Assembly: GCA_030765055.1 (NCBI GenBank)
Contig: CM060952.1
Span: 175,617,905 to 175,681,904 of the forward strand
DNA from: Mantis religiosa
Lineage: Eukaryota; Arthropoda; Insecta; Mantodea; Mantidae
Direction: 5' to 3'
Length of the DNA stretch: 64,000 bases
Position numbers and translations under genes: made by a program. Below, one piece after another: positions 34,621-47,417 of this stretch; the first letter of the stretch is position 1, and each line of letters opens with the position of its first letter. The notes under the pieces are model-generated. The model saw only the letters and a list, made by a program, of their open reading frames with translations, was not told the DNA's origin and did no database searches.

Positions 34621-34720
34621 AGTCATGAAGGGAAGGTCCGCTTCTCCTTCTTGCAATAAGTTACAACTGAGAGTAATAGCAATTAGCAATGGGTCGCCTT
34701 GTACGGAAGACTGGCGAGGA

Positions 34721-34907
34721 ATGAAAAGCTCAGCATGGTGCAAAGTAAGCAAATTGTTTGCACTGCCACTATTGCTACTGCTGAATGTAACAGGGAAGAG
34801 CAGTGAGGGTGGTACAGAGGAACAAGCAACAAAAAAGGAAATGAAAGATAAAACATTGAGGAAGGCAAAGGGGGAACAGAAGAACTTTCAACAAATGGAC
34901 TACTACG
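34721..34907 (+). CDS. Candidate first coding exon of a secreted protein
   Basis: ATG at 34721 opens a frame whose first 25-30 residues form a textbook signal peptide. It has a charged start (MKSSAWCKVSK), a hydrophobic core (LFALPLLLLL), then NVTGKSSEG as a likely cleavage area. The next about 30 residues are charged and lysine/glutamate-rich. The exon ends TACTACG with GTGAGT immediately after, a near-consensus splice donor at 34908, giving 62 codons plus one base (phase 1). Composition is more balanced than in its surroundings. In-frame ATGs lie upstream, so the start is chosen by the signal peptide. No downstream exon was found, and the family is unknown. A chance open frame remains possible. 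Confidence 0.4.
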
Positions 34908-34915
34908 GTGAGTAA

Positions 34916-35404
34916 CTTTTTCACTTTATAATGGATTACTACCCCCACCTCTTTCTATAACACATACGGCTTTCACATGTATACGTTCGTGTAACGAAGA
35001 CGTTCAGAGGAAGAAGGGGTTAAGTCAATTGAATTCGAAACCCTTACCAAACACTTTTAATTCTGCAAAGAGTTAGGTATTTCGAAAGTACCAGGTAGTC
35101 GTAAGTCATCCTTCGGTACTACAATGCCACGAAAATTCTGAATGTGCATTCATTAGCCCCAAATTATAACATAGAAAATAGATAATAGATCAAGATATGC
35201 AATTAAAAGTAAAGCTACAGCTTCGGTTTATTTGGTAAACGGTATACACAGGGAAGTTAAAACTGCAATTAAATACTTTGTATTTTTTATTATTTATCCA
35301 GATTTATGAGCCCTATTTTACACAGTGGTATATTAGGGTTAGAGTTGATACATAAAAATACACAATTTTAACAAAAGTATTTTAAATACTAGAAGGAAGA
35401 AATG
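34916..35404. other. Possible intron / anonymous DNA
   Basis: Nothing recognised. It would be intronic if the candidate exon is real. Confidence 0.4.
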
Positions 35405-36325
35405 ATGTTTTATTCTGATGCATATTAATTTAAACTATTTCAGACGTTTAGACACTGAGTTTATAAACACCATGAAGTACTTATACTGTTGTGGCTTCAT
35501 TAGCAAAGATGTGAGCGGAGCAGAAAATTCAGTTCCTAGAGAGTCTAGCTTGAATATTAATTCTTTTCTTTCTCTCCAGAAAATGGGACAACAGAAAATG
35601 AGATGAACCACAGTTTGAAATTCTTCACCACACATGGACTCGGGGTTGGATGTTAAGTGAAAGCATGATAAGCATTCACCAAATTTACCATGTCCACTTA
35701 AAAACTGTGTCAAAACAAAATTTGGTACAAGAGTTTCACATTTTCCTCGGTCATATACACTAGGGAAAAATAATGTTTTTGGGTATTCTTTAGTTTTCAA
35801 TGGATGTAAAATCTTGGGCCACCAAGCATGATGAAAAGCACCAGTTACATCTAAAGAGACTAAAACACCAGATTGTTTATTTAGGTATACATTTTTCATC
35901 CAGTCTCCCACCTTATATATTGCCATTTCAGTTGATTTTTGAGCCATAAAACAAAACTGAAAATCACTAATTGAGCCATGTTTTAGTAAGTGATACATTA
36001 CAAGATCAATTACAAGCTTTTCTAGGCATTTGCCTAGCAGAGGTAGCAGGCTTATTGGTCTGTAAGCAGCAGCAGTCATTTTATTATTTACATGAGTTTT
36101 GGGTATAATTTTCACAACTGAAATTTTCCACTGATTTGGGAACACACCTAATTCTATACATTTATTGTAAATGTTACTTATGAGAGTTGGATGTACATAA
36201 TGCACATGTTTGATTATATTGGCACTAAAAGCATCATGTCATGGAGCTTTACGGTCATTTTGCTTTAATGATATCCGTTCCACTTCAGGATAAGTAACAG
36301 GAAAGTCATCCGATGTAAATACTTT
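35405..36325 (-). mobile_element. R1-like LINE with in-frame internal deletion
   Basis: The minus strand from about 36325 starts with a reverse-transcriptase N-terminal half. A 256-codon open frame (35435-36205) carries WKISVVKIIPK, AAYRPISLLPLLGKCLEKL, DFQFCFMAQKSTEMAI and VLVSLDVTGAFHHAWWP, the last being motif A with its catalytic aspartate. It then passes directly, without a stop, to LVPNFVLTQFLSGHGKFGE and a C.C ... H ... C knuckle (MCGEEFQTVVHLIFCCP). The catalytic YADD motif, the thumb and RNase H are missing. The deletion must be several hundred codons but kept the frame. Upstream of 36205 there is a stop within the KAP.HD motif. Confidence 0.9.
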
Positions 36326-36428
36326 GTATTAAATGCATTAATTATTTCTAATAATAAATACGAGGGCACAAATGGGTCAAACCCAACTGAAGATTTGTAT
36401 GAGCCTCATATTATGGATCTTAGCGCAA

Positions 36429-36663
36429 TAAGCCCGCCTCGGTACCGAAGATGGTAGCGTGTCTGCCACACGTTCAAGAGGTCCCGAGTTCAAATCTCGG
36501 TCAGGATGAGCTACCTAGATAAGCTGTTTACCGAGGTTTTCCCTTAAGCTTCAAGACGAATGTCGGGTAACTAAGCTCCATGGATCCAGGACACATTTGA
36601 GCATCATTCCACCCAATTCATTCACCGTCCGATAAAACAACGTTGGAGGACGTAAATTACAGA
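36429..36663 (+). mobile_element. tRNA-headed SINE, copy 1
   Basis: The head has GATGGTAGCGTGTCTGCC and a B-box-like GAGTTCAAATCTCGG. The body has GAGGTTTTCCC and GACGAATGTCGGGTAACT, and the end is CAACGTTGGAGGACG. It is colinear with the minus-strand copy at 47418-47640 from head to 3' end, which defines the family. The A-rich 3' end passes directly into the long purine array at 36663. Confidence 0.85.
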
Positions 36664-37076
36664 AAAGAAAGAAAGCAAGAGAAAGCAAGGGAAGGAAAGG
36701 GAAGGAAAGGGAAGGCAAGGGAAGGCAAGGGAAGGCAAGGGAAGGCAAGGGAAGGCAAGGGAAAGCAAGGGAAAGCAAGGGAAAGCAAGGGAAGGAAAGG
36801 GAAGGAAAGGGAAGTAAAGGGAAGGAAAGGGAAGGAAAGGGAAGGAAAGGGAAGGAAAGGGAAGGAAAGGGAAGGAAAGGGAAGGAAAGGAAAGGAAAGG
36901 AAAGGAAAGGAAAGGAAAGGAAAGGAAAGGAAAGGAAAGGAAAGGAAAGGAAAGGGAAGGGAAGGGAAGGGAAGGGAAGGGAAGGGAAGGGAAGGAAAGG
37001 AAAGGAAAGGAAAGGAAAGGAAAGGAAAGGAAAGGAAAGGAAAGGAAATAAAAGAAAAGAAAAGAAAAGAAAAAGC
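36663..37076. repeat. 410-bp all-purine AAAGG/GAAGG array
   Basis: The plus strand is almost pure A and G for about 410 bp, with 5- and 10-bp periods (GGAAA, GGGAA, a few GGCAA units). Long open frames on both strands are artefacts. Mirror-repeat polypurine DNA of this length can form triplex structures in principle. The array begins at the A-rich tail of the adjacent SINE. Confidence 0.95.
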
Positions 37077-37261
37077 TCAATAACAACGTCTTTTGTTTAA
37101 TCCTTTCTCTGCTGCATACTTAAGTAATTTGAGGAAGACTTCATTCCATGCAAACATTGGATAGAGACCATTCCATAGAAAACACGTGTTTACAAACTTC
37201 CTGAATCGAAAAAAGAAATTTGGAACGTAGTCCATATTCATCTCTTTGCAATGTCTGTGTA

Positions 37262-37417
<156 letters not shown>

Positions 37418-37506
37418 TCAAATAAAGGTCTTATGACACAATATAAATGTAGATCTTAATGAAATACCCAATTGTTAAAAAAAAAGTAATATATTCCTAG
37501 TTCACA

Positions 37507-37839
37507 ATTTCTGAGGGGGCCACGCGGTAGCCTGATGATTGCGACACTAGACTGCAGGCCTGGAAGTCGCGGGTTCGATTCCCGATGGTGCTAATGGAAT
37601 TTATTCCCTAGTATAGTCCTTCTGATCGCACTGTGGCTCTGGGGTTCACTCAGTCTAACAGAAATGAGTATCAGTGTAATTCCTGGGGGAGAAGGCGGCT
37701 GCCTCGTGGGTCTGACAACCTCACAGGCCTTGTAAGCCGATGTCTATGTAGATGGGTGCCGTAACCACCCGTCGCCCCCACATAGGCCGCCTAAGGCCTC
37801 TCATGGACTACCTCCACCTTAACCTTTACCATTTCTGAG
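37507..37839 (+). mobile_element. Complete 315-bp tRNA-headed SINE with target duplication
   Basis: ATTTCTGAG at 37507-37515 and 37831-37839 flanks 37516-37830. The head reads GGGCCACGCGGTAGCCTGATG and GTCGCGGGTTCGATTCCCG, with A- and B-box-like motifs. The body is GC-rich (GGGGGAGAAGGCGGCTGCC) and the 3' end is CCACCTTAACCTTTACC without poly(A). It is a different family from the SINEs at 20575 and 36429. Confidence 0.9.
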
Positions 37840-38181
37840 ATATTCCGTGCAATTATGCTGAATTTTCTGTTGTTTATAAGTACCTTTTAGAATGAAAAGG
37901 GGTTAGTATTATTCTCCTAATATGCAAAGAGCACAGAATATATCTTTGCAACTAGCTAATAGCAAAGGCAATTCTGCAAATGATTATGTGAATTAGATAA
38001 AAAAAACGCCTTTTTAGGAGTGGTTTGTGCAGAAAAGGTTTGAAAAGTAATGTAAATGTAGCGTTCTTTTAGTTTTTAAAAATACATATTGAACTAATCA
38101 TGACAACCGAAAATCTGTAGTAGTCAGACATTTTCCAGTCGTTCAGCATCCCCCAATTCGACAATCAATCAGTTCAATCAA
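37840..38181. other. Unassigned spacer
   Basis: AT-rich, nothing recognised. Confidence 0.5.
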
Positions 38182-38624
38182 TTCACGCCAAAGAACATAC
38201 TCCGATTATTCCTGGACTCGTAGGACCAAGGACCCGGTCCTCCTTCGACCAGGGAGTTACCGAGCTGTCCCAACAGGGCACCCAGTGCTTCCGTGGGGCT
38301 TTCCATAGGGCAAGACCTAGAGACTAACAAGCCACCCCCCACCCCATCTAGTTCTGTGGACTCAAGACGGGATGGAAGTGGATACGCCACTTACGCACGG
38401 CAACACCAAAGTGGGAAGGCTACCGATATGACCTCGGTGGGGCCGCCTGGTGATCTAGCACACCTTCCACTAGCTATGCTGGCTAGTACACGGGAATATT
38501 AATGGCTTTCCTCAACCTCGTACGGAGACGTACCCGATCTCCCATGGGTATCGGGAACCACTGCCCCCTCTAGTCCAACCCAATCCGTACAACTCCCTAT
38601 CAGAATGTTCGGCCCAAGGTTACG
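38182..38624 (-). mobile_element. Retroposon family R, copy C
   Basis: Minus-strand copy related to A, B and D. It contains the AAGTGGCGTATCCACTTCC block, the CTAGTGG..GCTGTGC-type region and the AATAATCGGAGTATGTT, CTTTGGCGTGAA 3' end. It is truncated at its 5' side near 38624. The 8-nt segment before the terminal block (AGTATGTT) does not pair with the flank here, unlike copies A and B. Confidence 0.85.
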
Positions 38625-39689
38625 ACACTTGCGCAGCAATCATTGTCAGATTCCAATGAAGAGTTAGTATTGGCTCAAATTGACGAAGACTTCCACGAAA
38701 TCAGTCAATAGGTCATTTAAGGAGATGAATGATTAAACCTTAATTCTGACACAGAAGAATTTCAAGACTCTGGTCGCTCTGCATTCAGCAAATGCCAGAT
38801 TTAAGTTTCTTTCAAGCAACTTTTAGACACTCAGTTTGCTTTAACTTGAGTAAATGAATCAATATGTCCCTTCAGATAATGTATTCGCTATGTAATTTGT
38901 GTTATACTACTAAAAAATGTATTAAAGGAAACGCCTAGTTACCATGCAATCAATCTACGTTTAGAGATCAAGCTTTTGGATATCGCCGATTAATTATGCT
39001 CAATTCATTATTTCATATTTTGCTGTAATCTCTGTCAATCTTGATAAACGGAAAATACTGAGGAAGATCCCTAAAATTAATTTTGAAAAATTTCCTTCTT
39101 CAATTATTCAATGTTGTGTAACATTTCTAACCATTGCCAATGATACCCAAATTCTGTAAACATGGTTGTTCAACACTTTTTCAATAATTGGCATTCTTTA
39201 TTTATTTCTAAAATTTAAGAGTTCGTTCTGATCGATAGTGAACGTTTCCTTAAATTTTGTGGTATAATTTATCAATATTTAATTCTTCTAGACATTTTCG
39301 CATAGTCCTGTTCAGGAATGCCAATTGTTGTTTTAAATCTGCTCATATCTGTTTCTATTGATGCTTAGTTAAAATTTCATTTCTTCGTAGTCTAAATAAC
39401 TGAAATTAATGGTATTGAAGGCGTAAATTGTGAATGCAATTGGATTGCATGAGAAATGTCCTTCAGTCATCACAACTGTTACCATGGCTCCAGGATTGGC
39501 TTTTGGCTACCTAGCCTTGTATGAGGCAGCTCTTCATCCATAGTACAATTGCCATGCAGAACAATAGTTATTGGGTGCCAGAGGAAACTTGATTCTGTTG
39601 ACTGTGAAGTGGACAGCTTTTCGTTGACAGTTGACAGAGTTCAGGAGAAAGTGCCGAGTGCAATTAAATTGTGAAAAGTTCAAGTGTGA
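38625..39689. other. Anonymous AT-rich DNA
   Basis: Nothing supported. A short acidic frame just after copy C (SDSNEELVLAQIDEDFHEI) is open for only about 25 codons. Confidence 0.4.
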
Positions 39690-39863
39690 TTGGGTGTATT
39701 TATTCCATTTTTACCCCACCTTTAACGGCAATGGTCATATCGGCGGCCGTTCTCCTTTGGAACGTATCGAAGATGTTAACTCGTATACGTTGGGTATTAG
39801 TCATTTTGAATTTCTGCAAATTGGACTTTTAATTCTCCGAACCCACAAAGTCACAGTATATTA
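39690..39863 (+). repeat. Shared module Q, copy 1, followed by a G15 run
   Basis: 39690-39800 aligns with 41940-42056 (CCTTTAACGGCAATGGTCAT versus CCTTTAACTGCAAAGGTCTT, continuing through TTTGGAA.ATAT and ATGTTAACTC). Its end, 39816-39863, aligns with 60249-60296 (AATTGGACTTTTAATTCT, CGAACCCACAAAGTCACA). It is directly followed by a run of 15 G (39864-39878). The class is unknown; the terminal piece could be the 3' end of an LTR. Confidence 0.7.
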
Positions 39864-39878
39864 GGGGGGGGGGGGGGG

Positions 39879-41730
<1,852 letters not shown>

Positions 41731-41939
41731 CTTTGCCTCTTGGATCGCGTTTGGCCACGGAATTCTACAGGTCTAAAGCCGGGGAGAACGTCTTCTCAAG
41801 AGCTCCGGTATTTTCATATGCTCGTAGGTACAATAATAACAATAAAAATTAACACGAGTTTTTCAACTAAAATACCTACATAACAGTTATGTATTTCGGT
41901 TTAAGGGTACCCGTGTCAACATATTTTATGTATTAGTTC

Positions 41940-42056
41940 TTCTTTATTGCTCTATTTATACCATGCCTTTAACTGCAAAGGTCTTATCGGTGTCCTTTAA
42001 TCTTTGGAATATATTGCTTATTATGTTAACTCTTGCATATTTGAGAATGGATTTCT
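41940..42056 (+). repeat. Shared module Q, copy 2
   Basis: About 115 bp related to 39690-39800. It lacks the terminal 48-bp piece that copy 1 shares with 60249-60296. Confidence 0.65.
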
Positions 42057-42229
42057 GGTTTTTCCATAAACTTGTACATATTTACTTCTGTCTGTTACTT
42101 CTTCTGTTACTTATTCTATACCAAAATAGGTACGTAAGTTAAGAATCTTACTAGTTTCTATTGCCAGCGATATGAAAAACTTCTCAAATATGTATCTAAA
42201 AATAGGTTACTATATATCTTACGATATTT

Positions 42230-42729
42230 TCATAATAAATATGCCACATTGGTGTTCGCAGAACCTACGGCAGAGTTACGTCCTCATTTCTGTTTGGTAG
42301 TGGGTGAGACAAGTGAGACCTGGGCAGCTGATAGCTGGTATCATGAGTTAGGTGAGGGCTATGCTATCACTACGCAGTTACAGTTCCAGATCTTTCCAAT
42401 ACGCTCTAGAAAGTAATAGAGAAGGATCCATCACCAAAGTTTCTGGCTATGCCGACAGGATATAAAGCCGCTGCAACGCCTGAAGTACAGAACAGCAGTG
42501 AGAGTTTTGAAGTTCGTTTGCGTCAAGAGCTTCAAGCGTCAGTCGACGTGTGCGGCTCCGTGGAGAGGAGTCGGTGCCGTGAAGCAGTTCATTAACCAGA
42601 CCGCCAGTTCAGTTGGATGAGTCAACCGAGCAGTGAATAGAAGTGTGGCACATTCCAAGCTCGATAGTGAGGAACATCAGGGCGTTCACAGGTCAGCAAA
42701 TGCCGGTTGTGGAACAGGCAGCGACACAG
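42230..42729 (+). promoter_or_regulatory. Promoter-like block with TATAAAG
   Basis: This is a locally GC-richer segment with TATAAAG at 42461-42467 and an initiator-like AGCAGTGAG about 33 bases later, followed by about 230 bases of GC-balanced sequence without a long open frame. It could be an LTR or the 5' end of a host gene. No poly(A) signal, terminal repeats or second copy were found. Confidence 0.25.
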
Positions 42730-43300
42730 AAACCTGAACCATTTCAATAGGTCATAACTTTTGAACCAATAAATAGGACACTCGTGCAACCTTCGGAGAT
42801 CACATTATACTATTTACATCTGAGAGAAAAAGTTGGAAGTGTCCTCAACCAGCATCTATACATACTTGCACTCGTCTCACCATATTCTCTGAAGTTTTAC
42901 GGAGAATATCCTCGCCAATGTTACTTATGTCGGTTCGAATGGATTCCTTGAGAACATCAATTGTCCGCGGCCTATTCTTGTACACTCTATTTTTAGTTAC
43001 TCCCACAAGGAAAACTCCGGTGAGGTTAGTCAGGGGATCTGGTGGGCCAAAGACCTTTGGAAATTATTCGTTTATCAAAGAAACTGGTTACATGTTCCAT
43101 GGTGTCAATAGATGTATGCCACGTAGCTCCATCTTGCTGGAAATAACCTATCAATTCGATATCATCCAGCTGCTCCACAAATGTCTTGAAGACACCCATA
43201 TAAACTTCAGTGCCTACAGTCGTATCAAAGAAAATGGGACCAACGATCCTGGAAGCTGACACCGCGCGCCACTGAGTTCATTAAAACAAATTTCTACATA
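42730..43300 (-). mobile_element. Tc1-like (DDE_3 type) transposon relic, copy 1
   Basis: A 78-codon minus-strand frame (43026-43262) reads SASRIVGPIFFDTTVGTEVY, YFQQDGATWHT (second catalytic D) and RIISKGLWPTRSPD. After a frame change it continues as VYKNRPRTIDVLKESI, DISNIGEDILRK, then MVRRVQVCIDAGGGHFQ, the C-terminus of this transposase type. A terminal non-coding part (ATAACTTTTGAACCAATAAA) is shared with copy 2 at 52826. The N-terminal DNA-binding half and the first catalytic D are missing. Confidence 0.88.
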
Positions 43301-44103
43301 ATAGGAGCCTTCAAAGGGAAATTATGGCCTATTAAAATGATTCAGGTTTATATGTATCGCACAGTATTACTGCGAATATCGGAGTCGTGTGGAGAATTCT
43401 GTAGCTCCGTTTAAGATGTGGACTTATGAGTATCAGGTGGACCTGAGTGAGCTTCACTGTTATATAATGCATTGTGCTAATGATTTTGGTGACAAATAAA
43501 GAAATTTCAGGGGCACTTTCGAGTTTTTGACACAATAATATATATCGGTCTTGAATTTCCTAGAAACATCTGCTAAAGTCCTCTTCATTCTGAATCAATA
43601 TTGCATAATTGCTAAAACCCTAAGTGAAGAAAATATTCACAGTAGTTATAGGTATCGTTAAAGCAATCTACGTCAAGTAACAGTTTGTTAATGGAATTTC
43701 TACTTTTGGTATATTCCTTTTTATTGGCTCGAATTGTTAAATACTTTATTTTTCTTAAATGGGAAGTCCTTATTAGTCTTTATGTTCTCCTAGCCATGCA
43801 AAAGGAGCGGAATCTTTTATCCACCATAAAGCGACAGCTCTTAAAAAAGATTGTAGTATCACTTCAACTATTGACTCCCCTATTTCCACTCCATTTACAA
43901 GGAAATATACAACAAGCAGTTTATCAAATGTCTCATTTAGCATGGTATAGGTAGAAGAATAAGCGTGTGTATAAATAATTTGCACACGAATGAATAAGGA
44001 GATTAATATGAGTAAAGGAGGCCATATTTTTAAACACTAAATTCAGTCACACACTTTAACCCACACTTCCACACACAGGAAGTATAGCGAATAATCATGA
44101 ATA
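43301..44103. other. Anonymous AT-rich DNA
   Basis: No supported gene; the 89-codon frame at 43685 is unrecognised. Confidence 0.45.
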
Positions 44104-45931
44104 TACGAGGTACGTCCAGAAAGTAAGTTCCGTTTGGTAATAAAATTAAATTGTGTACAGATACAGAAAAATTATTCATTGCACAAAATTCCACAACTCT
44201 TAAACTAATTTTCCACATAACTGCCGAAATTTTGCAGGCATATGTCATAGTAAGGGACAAGTCATACCTTCTTCAGAGAAGTTTGCCGCCTGTGTCTTCA
44301 ACTAGTTGGAAACATTTTCTTTCAGCTCTTCGTCATTGTTGAAGTGTTGACCGCCAAGGAAAGATTTGAGATGCAAAAACAGATGAAAGTCGCTAGGAGC
44401 GAGGTCAGAGCTGTACGAGGAATGGTCAAACACGTCCCAGCCAAATCCCTATGGGATGTTTTTCATCGCATTTGCAGTGTGTGGTCGTGCGTTGTAGTGA
44501 AGATACAAGATCTTTTGACAGCATTCCTCTGCGCTTATTCTGTATTGCGCGGTGCAATTTCCTAAGTGTCTCGCAATAAACATCTGCTTTCATTGTTTGA
44601 CCATGAGGTAAGAAAACAATGAATAAGATGCCTTTCCTGTCCGTTGCGGACCCCTAGCACTCGTGGTACCTCTAACGTTACTAGAGGAACCGCAAGCCGA
44701 ACATTTGAGCCCCTCACTTTGGAAGTTGTTCGGATTGGGTTGGTCTCGAGGGGCCGTGGTTCCCGATGCCCATGGGTGATCGGGTACGTCTCCGGACGGT
44801 GTTGAGTGAAGCCATTAATATTCCCGGGTTCTAGCCTGCAGAGCTAGTAGAATGCGTGCCAGATCGCCAGGCGGCCCCACTGAGGTCATATTGGCAGCCT
44901 TACCATTTTGGTGTTGGCGCGCGTAAGTGGCGTATCCACTTCCGTCCCGTCTTGTGTGCTTGGACCTGATTGGAGGGGGGGGGCTTGATAGTAACCCAGT
45001 TCTTGCCCTATGGAAAGCTCCACGGAGGGCGCTGGGCGCCCTTTGGGACAGCTTGGCTACTCTCTGGTGAAAGAGTCCCGGGTCCTTGGTCCTACAGGTC
45101 CAGGAATAATGGGAGCAGATCCTCTGCACTCAACTGTCCCAGAACATTGTGCACATCATTTTTCGAGGTGTCAAGATTTGTTTGGACTTAACCTTTGCTG
45201 GGGATGAGGTGTGCCTCCATTCCACTGCTTGACGCTTACTTGCATGGGTGTCCTAAGAAACCCAAGTTTCATCTCCTGTGATTCTCTGTGTCAGTAAATC
45301 TTCGCCGCCTTCATCATAACGGGTCAAAAACCGAAGTGCACTACCCATACGTTTTGTTTTGAGTTGCTCAGTAAGAAACTTTGGCACCCAACGTGAGCAA
45401 AGTTTTCGAAATTTCAGTTTTTCGGTAACAATTTCATATTCTAGTGATCCTGATATTTGGGGAAATTCCATAGCGAGAGCACTAACAGAATTGTAAGCTT
45501 GCATTTTTCCTGGATCTTGTCATCAATCGCGTGAACCAGGTCTTCTGCAACCAAAGATGAATGCCCACTTCGTTCTTCATCGTGCACTTCAATATGTCCT
45601 TCATTGAACTGTCGGACCCATCTTCTCACCATTGTATCACTCATCGCATTTTGTAAATAAACATCGCAAATTTACCGATAAATTTCAATTGGTTTCACTT
45701 TCCAAGCATTTAGAAAACAAATCACAGATCTGATTTCACAAGCGGCGGGATTTTCAATCAACAACGTCATTGTAAACAAACACAACAAAGCGTACATGTC
45801 TGACAGCGATCTCACAATGGCGCGCGTTTCTTCTTGATACAGAGCGTTTATCGCGCATGTGCGGAACTGCGATCGCAGCGCTGCAGTGGAGATAAATTGA
45901 AACAGAACTTACTTTCTGGACGCCACTTGTA
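44104..45931 (-). mobile_element. Complete mariner with terminal inverted repeats, split by retroposon D
   Basis: The ends are inverted repeats: CGAGGTACGTCCAGAAAGTA on the left (from 44106) and the reverse complement of a CAAGTGGCGTCCAGAAAGTA end on the right (to 45929). Both share CGTCCAGAAAGTAAGTTC and are flanked by TA. Without retroposon D the element is about 1.33 kb, normal for mariner. The minus-strand transposase starts at ATG 45770: SDTMVRRWVRQFNEG (DNA-binding linker), FRKLCSRWVPKFL, GDETWVS (first D), then, beyond retroposon D, HGQTMKADVYCETLRKLHRA, LHYNARPHTA and DLAPSDFHLF (third D). The second catalytic D is changed to Y (HYN for HDN). Stops and frameshifts are also present, so it is inactive. 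Confidence 0.93.
44637..45139 (+). mobile_element. Retroposon family R, copy D, inside the mariner
   Basis: CTGTCC at 44637-44642 and 45134-45139 flanks a 491-bp insertion (44643-45133). Deleting the insert and one CTGTCC restores the mariner reading frame exactly (FWDRKG), so both ends are fixed to the base. It is 5'-truncated compared with copies B and E (starts GTTGCGGACCCC) and ends CTCTGCACTCAA without poly(A). A GGGAGCAG segment near its end matches the reverse complement of the flank CTGTCCC with one bulged base. Confidence 0.92.
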
Positions 45932-47417
45932 TATCCATCTTCTAGCTAGTAGTCGAATCCGGGACCTTGTGTTTTAGATGCTGACATGTTAGTTCTCTAC
46001 CTTTGTATTTACATTTGGCATTCAAAGGGCTCAGTACCAATGAGCATTCCATTTAATATTTTGCACCAAAAGGCTAATGAAAGTGGTAACATTTACAAAG
46101 AGATTTTTTTAAACAGAATTTGAAATAAAAAGTTTGTGTTTAGCGTATTTATATTTTTGGGTACTATGGGACCTGCTAATTAGTAATTACATTACCATTT
46201 TTATTCATTAAGAACCACAGCAACCGTTCTTTCCCTGAAGTACTCCAGGTATAGCATATTTTAGTACATACACGCATAACAGTTTTAGATCAACTGTTTT
46301 AGCTACAGAACACAAAAAAGCTCCCTTTCGCTCATTGAATCTCTCTTTTTTGCGATACAAACAACAGTGGTGAACTGTAACTATGGCGTTATTGAAAGAA
46401 ATTAATATCTTCACCAAACAATTCCGGCGACCATTACAATGGAAAACGCGAAATTGCTTTGGATGCGATTTTTTTTATACGGGTAGAAAAATAGCAGCAA
46501 TGAAAAACATAGCCGGTTATATGCGAAGAGAGGAAAAAGCCAAGCTAATGACCCCATCTCTGTTTGCAGTTACAATATTGAAAAGGAAGCAGACAACTCT
46601 AAACATACACAATCAGGGAAATTAAATTAAATATCTGAGTTAAGTGAAATGCATACCATAGTGTACGTGAAGTGTTCATAACCACAAATGAACATAAACA
46701 CCAATGATGAAGCAAATGCTATAGATGTAAAAGGCTAATTCCTTTAATCGAAAGCAACAGGATTGGCAATTCTTACGTTGTCAACAGAAGTCCGTCACTT
46801 ACAAAGTTAGGATTTATATGCAATTTCATAGTTTGTGTCTTGAATTCGGGTGACAGATTTCTATCATATGACAAAATGTAATGTAATATATAGGGAAAAT
46901 GTTTCGGATTTAATTTTTTATGTGTTATACGTGCGTTTATACAATAATACTCAGCCAGTAGGCCGACCCAGTTCCTTGGCTATAGATAAATTTTTTGATC
47001 GCCGTAGTTATATATCTACTTTTAATAAATATGAATCGTTAATGATAATACACGTTAATGATAATATATTAATATTATATTAATAATATATTATAATATT
47101 AATATATTATATAATATTAATACCTACATTAATATGATAATGTACGTGGGTGGTGTGTAAAGCTTCCGACCTCAACATGAAGATGGCAGCACTCGTAAAT
47201 ACAAGCTAGTAAATTTCTCTGTATATCTGTTGACAGTTACCAAAGCATCGGCCATTTTCAACGCTAAATGGTTATGTAACAGTCGTTTGAGTGAATTTAT
47301 GGGAGTCTTTTTATGAAAATGATCAAAATCGAGTATCGAGCTGTCATTAAATATTTGCTTTTGAAAGCAACACGCCTATGCAAATCAAAGGTGAGTTGAA
47401 TTCTGTATATATAAAAT
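45932..47417. other. Anonymous AT-rich DNA
   Basis: No gene. An AT-only palindromic stretch (ATTAATATTATA-type repeats) lies at about 47055-47120. Confidence 0.5.

Noticed and set aside
36622..37086. Long open frames on both strands (146-154 codons)
   Set aside because: They are readings of the AAAGG/GAAGG purine array.
37516..37590. Possible functional tRNA gene
   Set aside because: The A- and B-box-like motifs belong to a SINE head with a 315-bp body and target duplication; the cloverleaf is degenerate.
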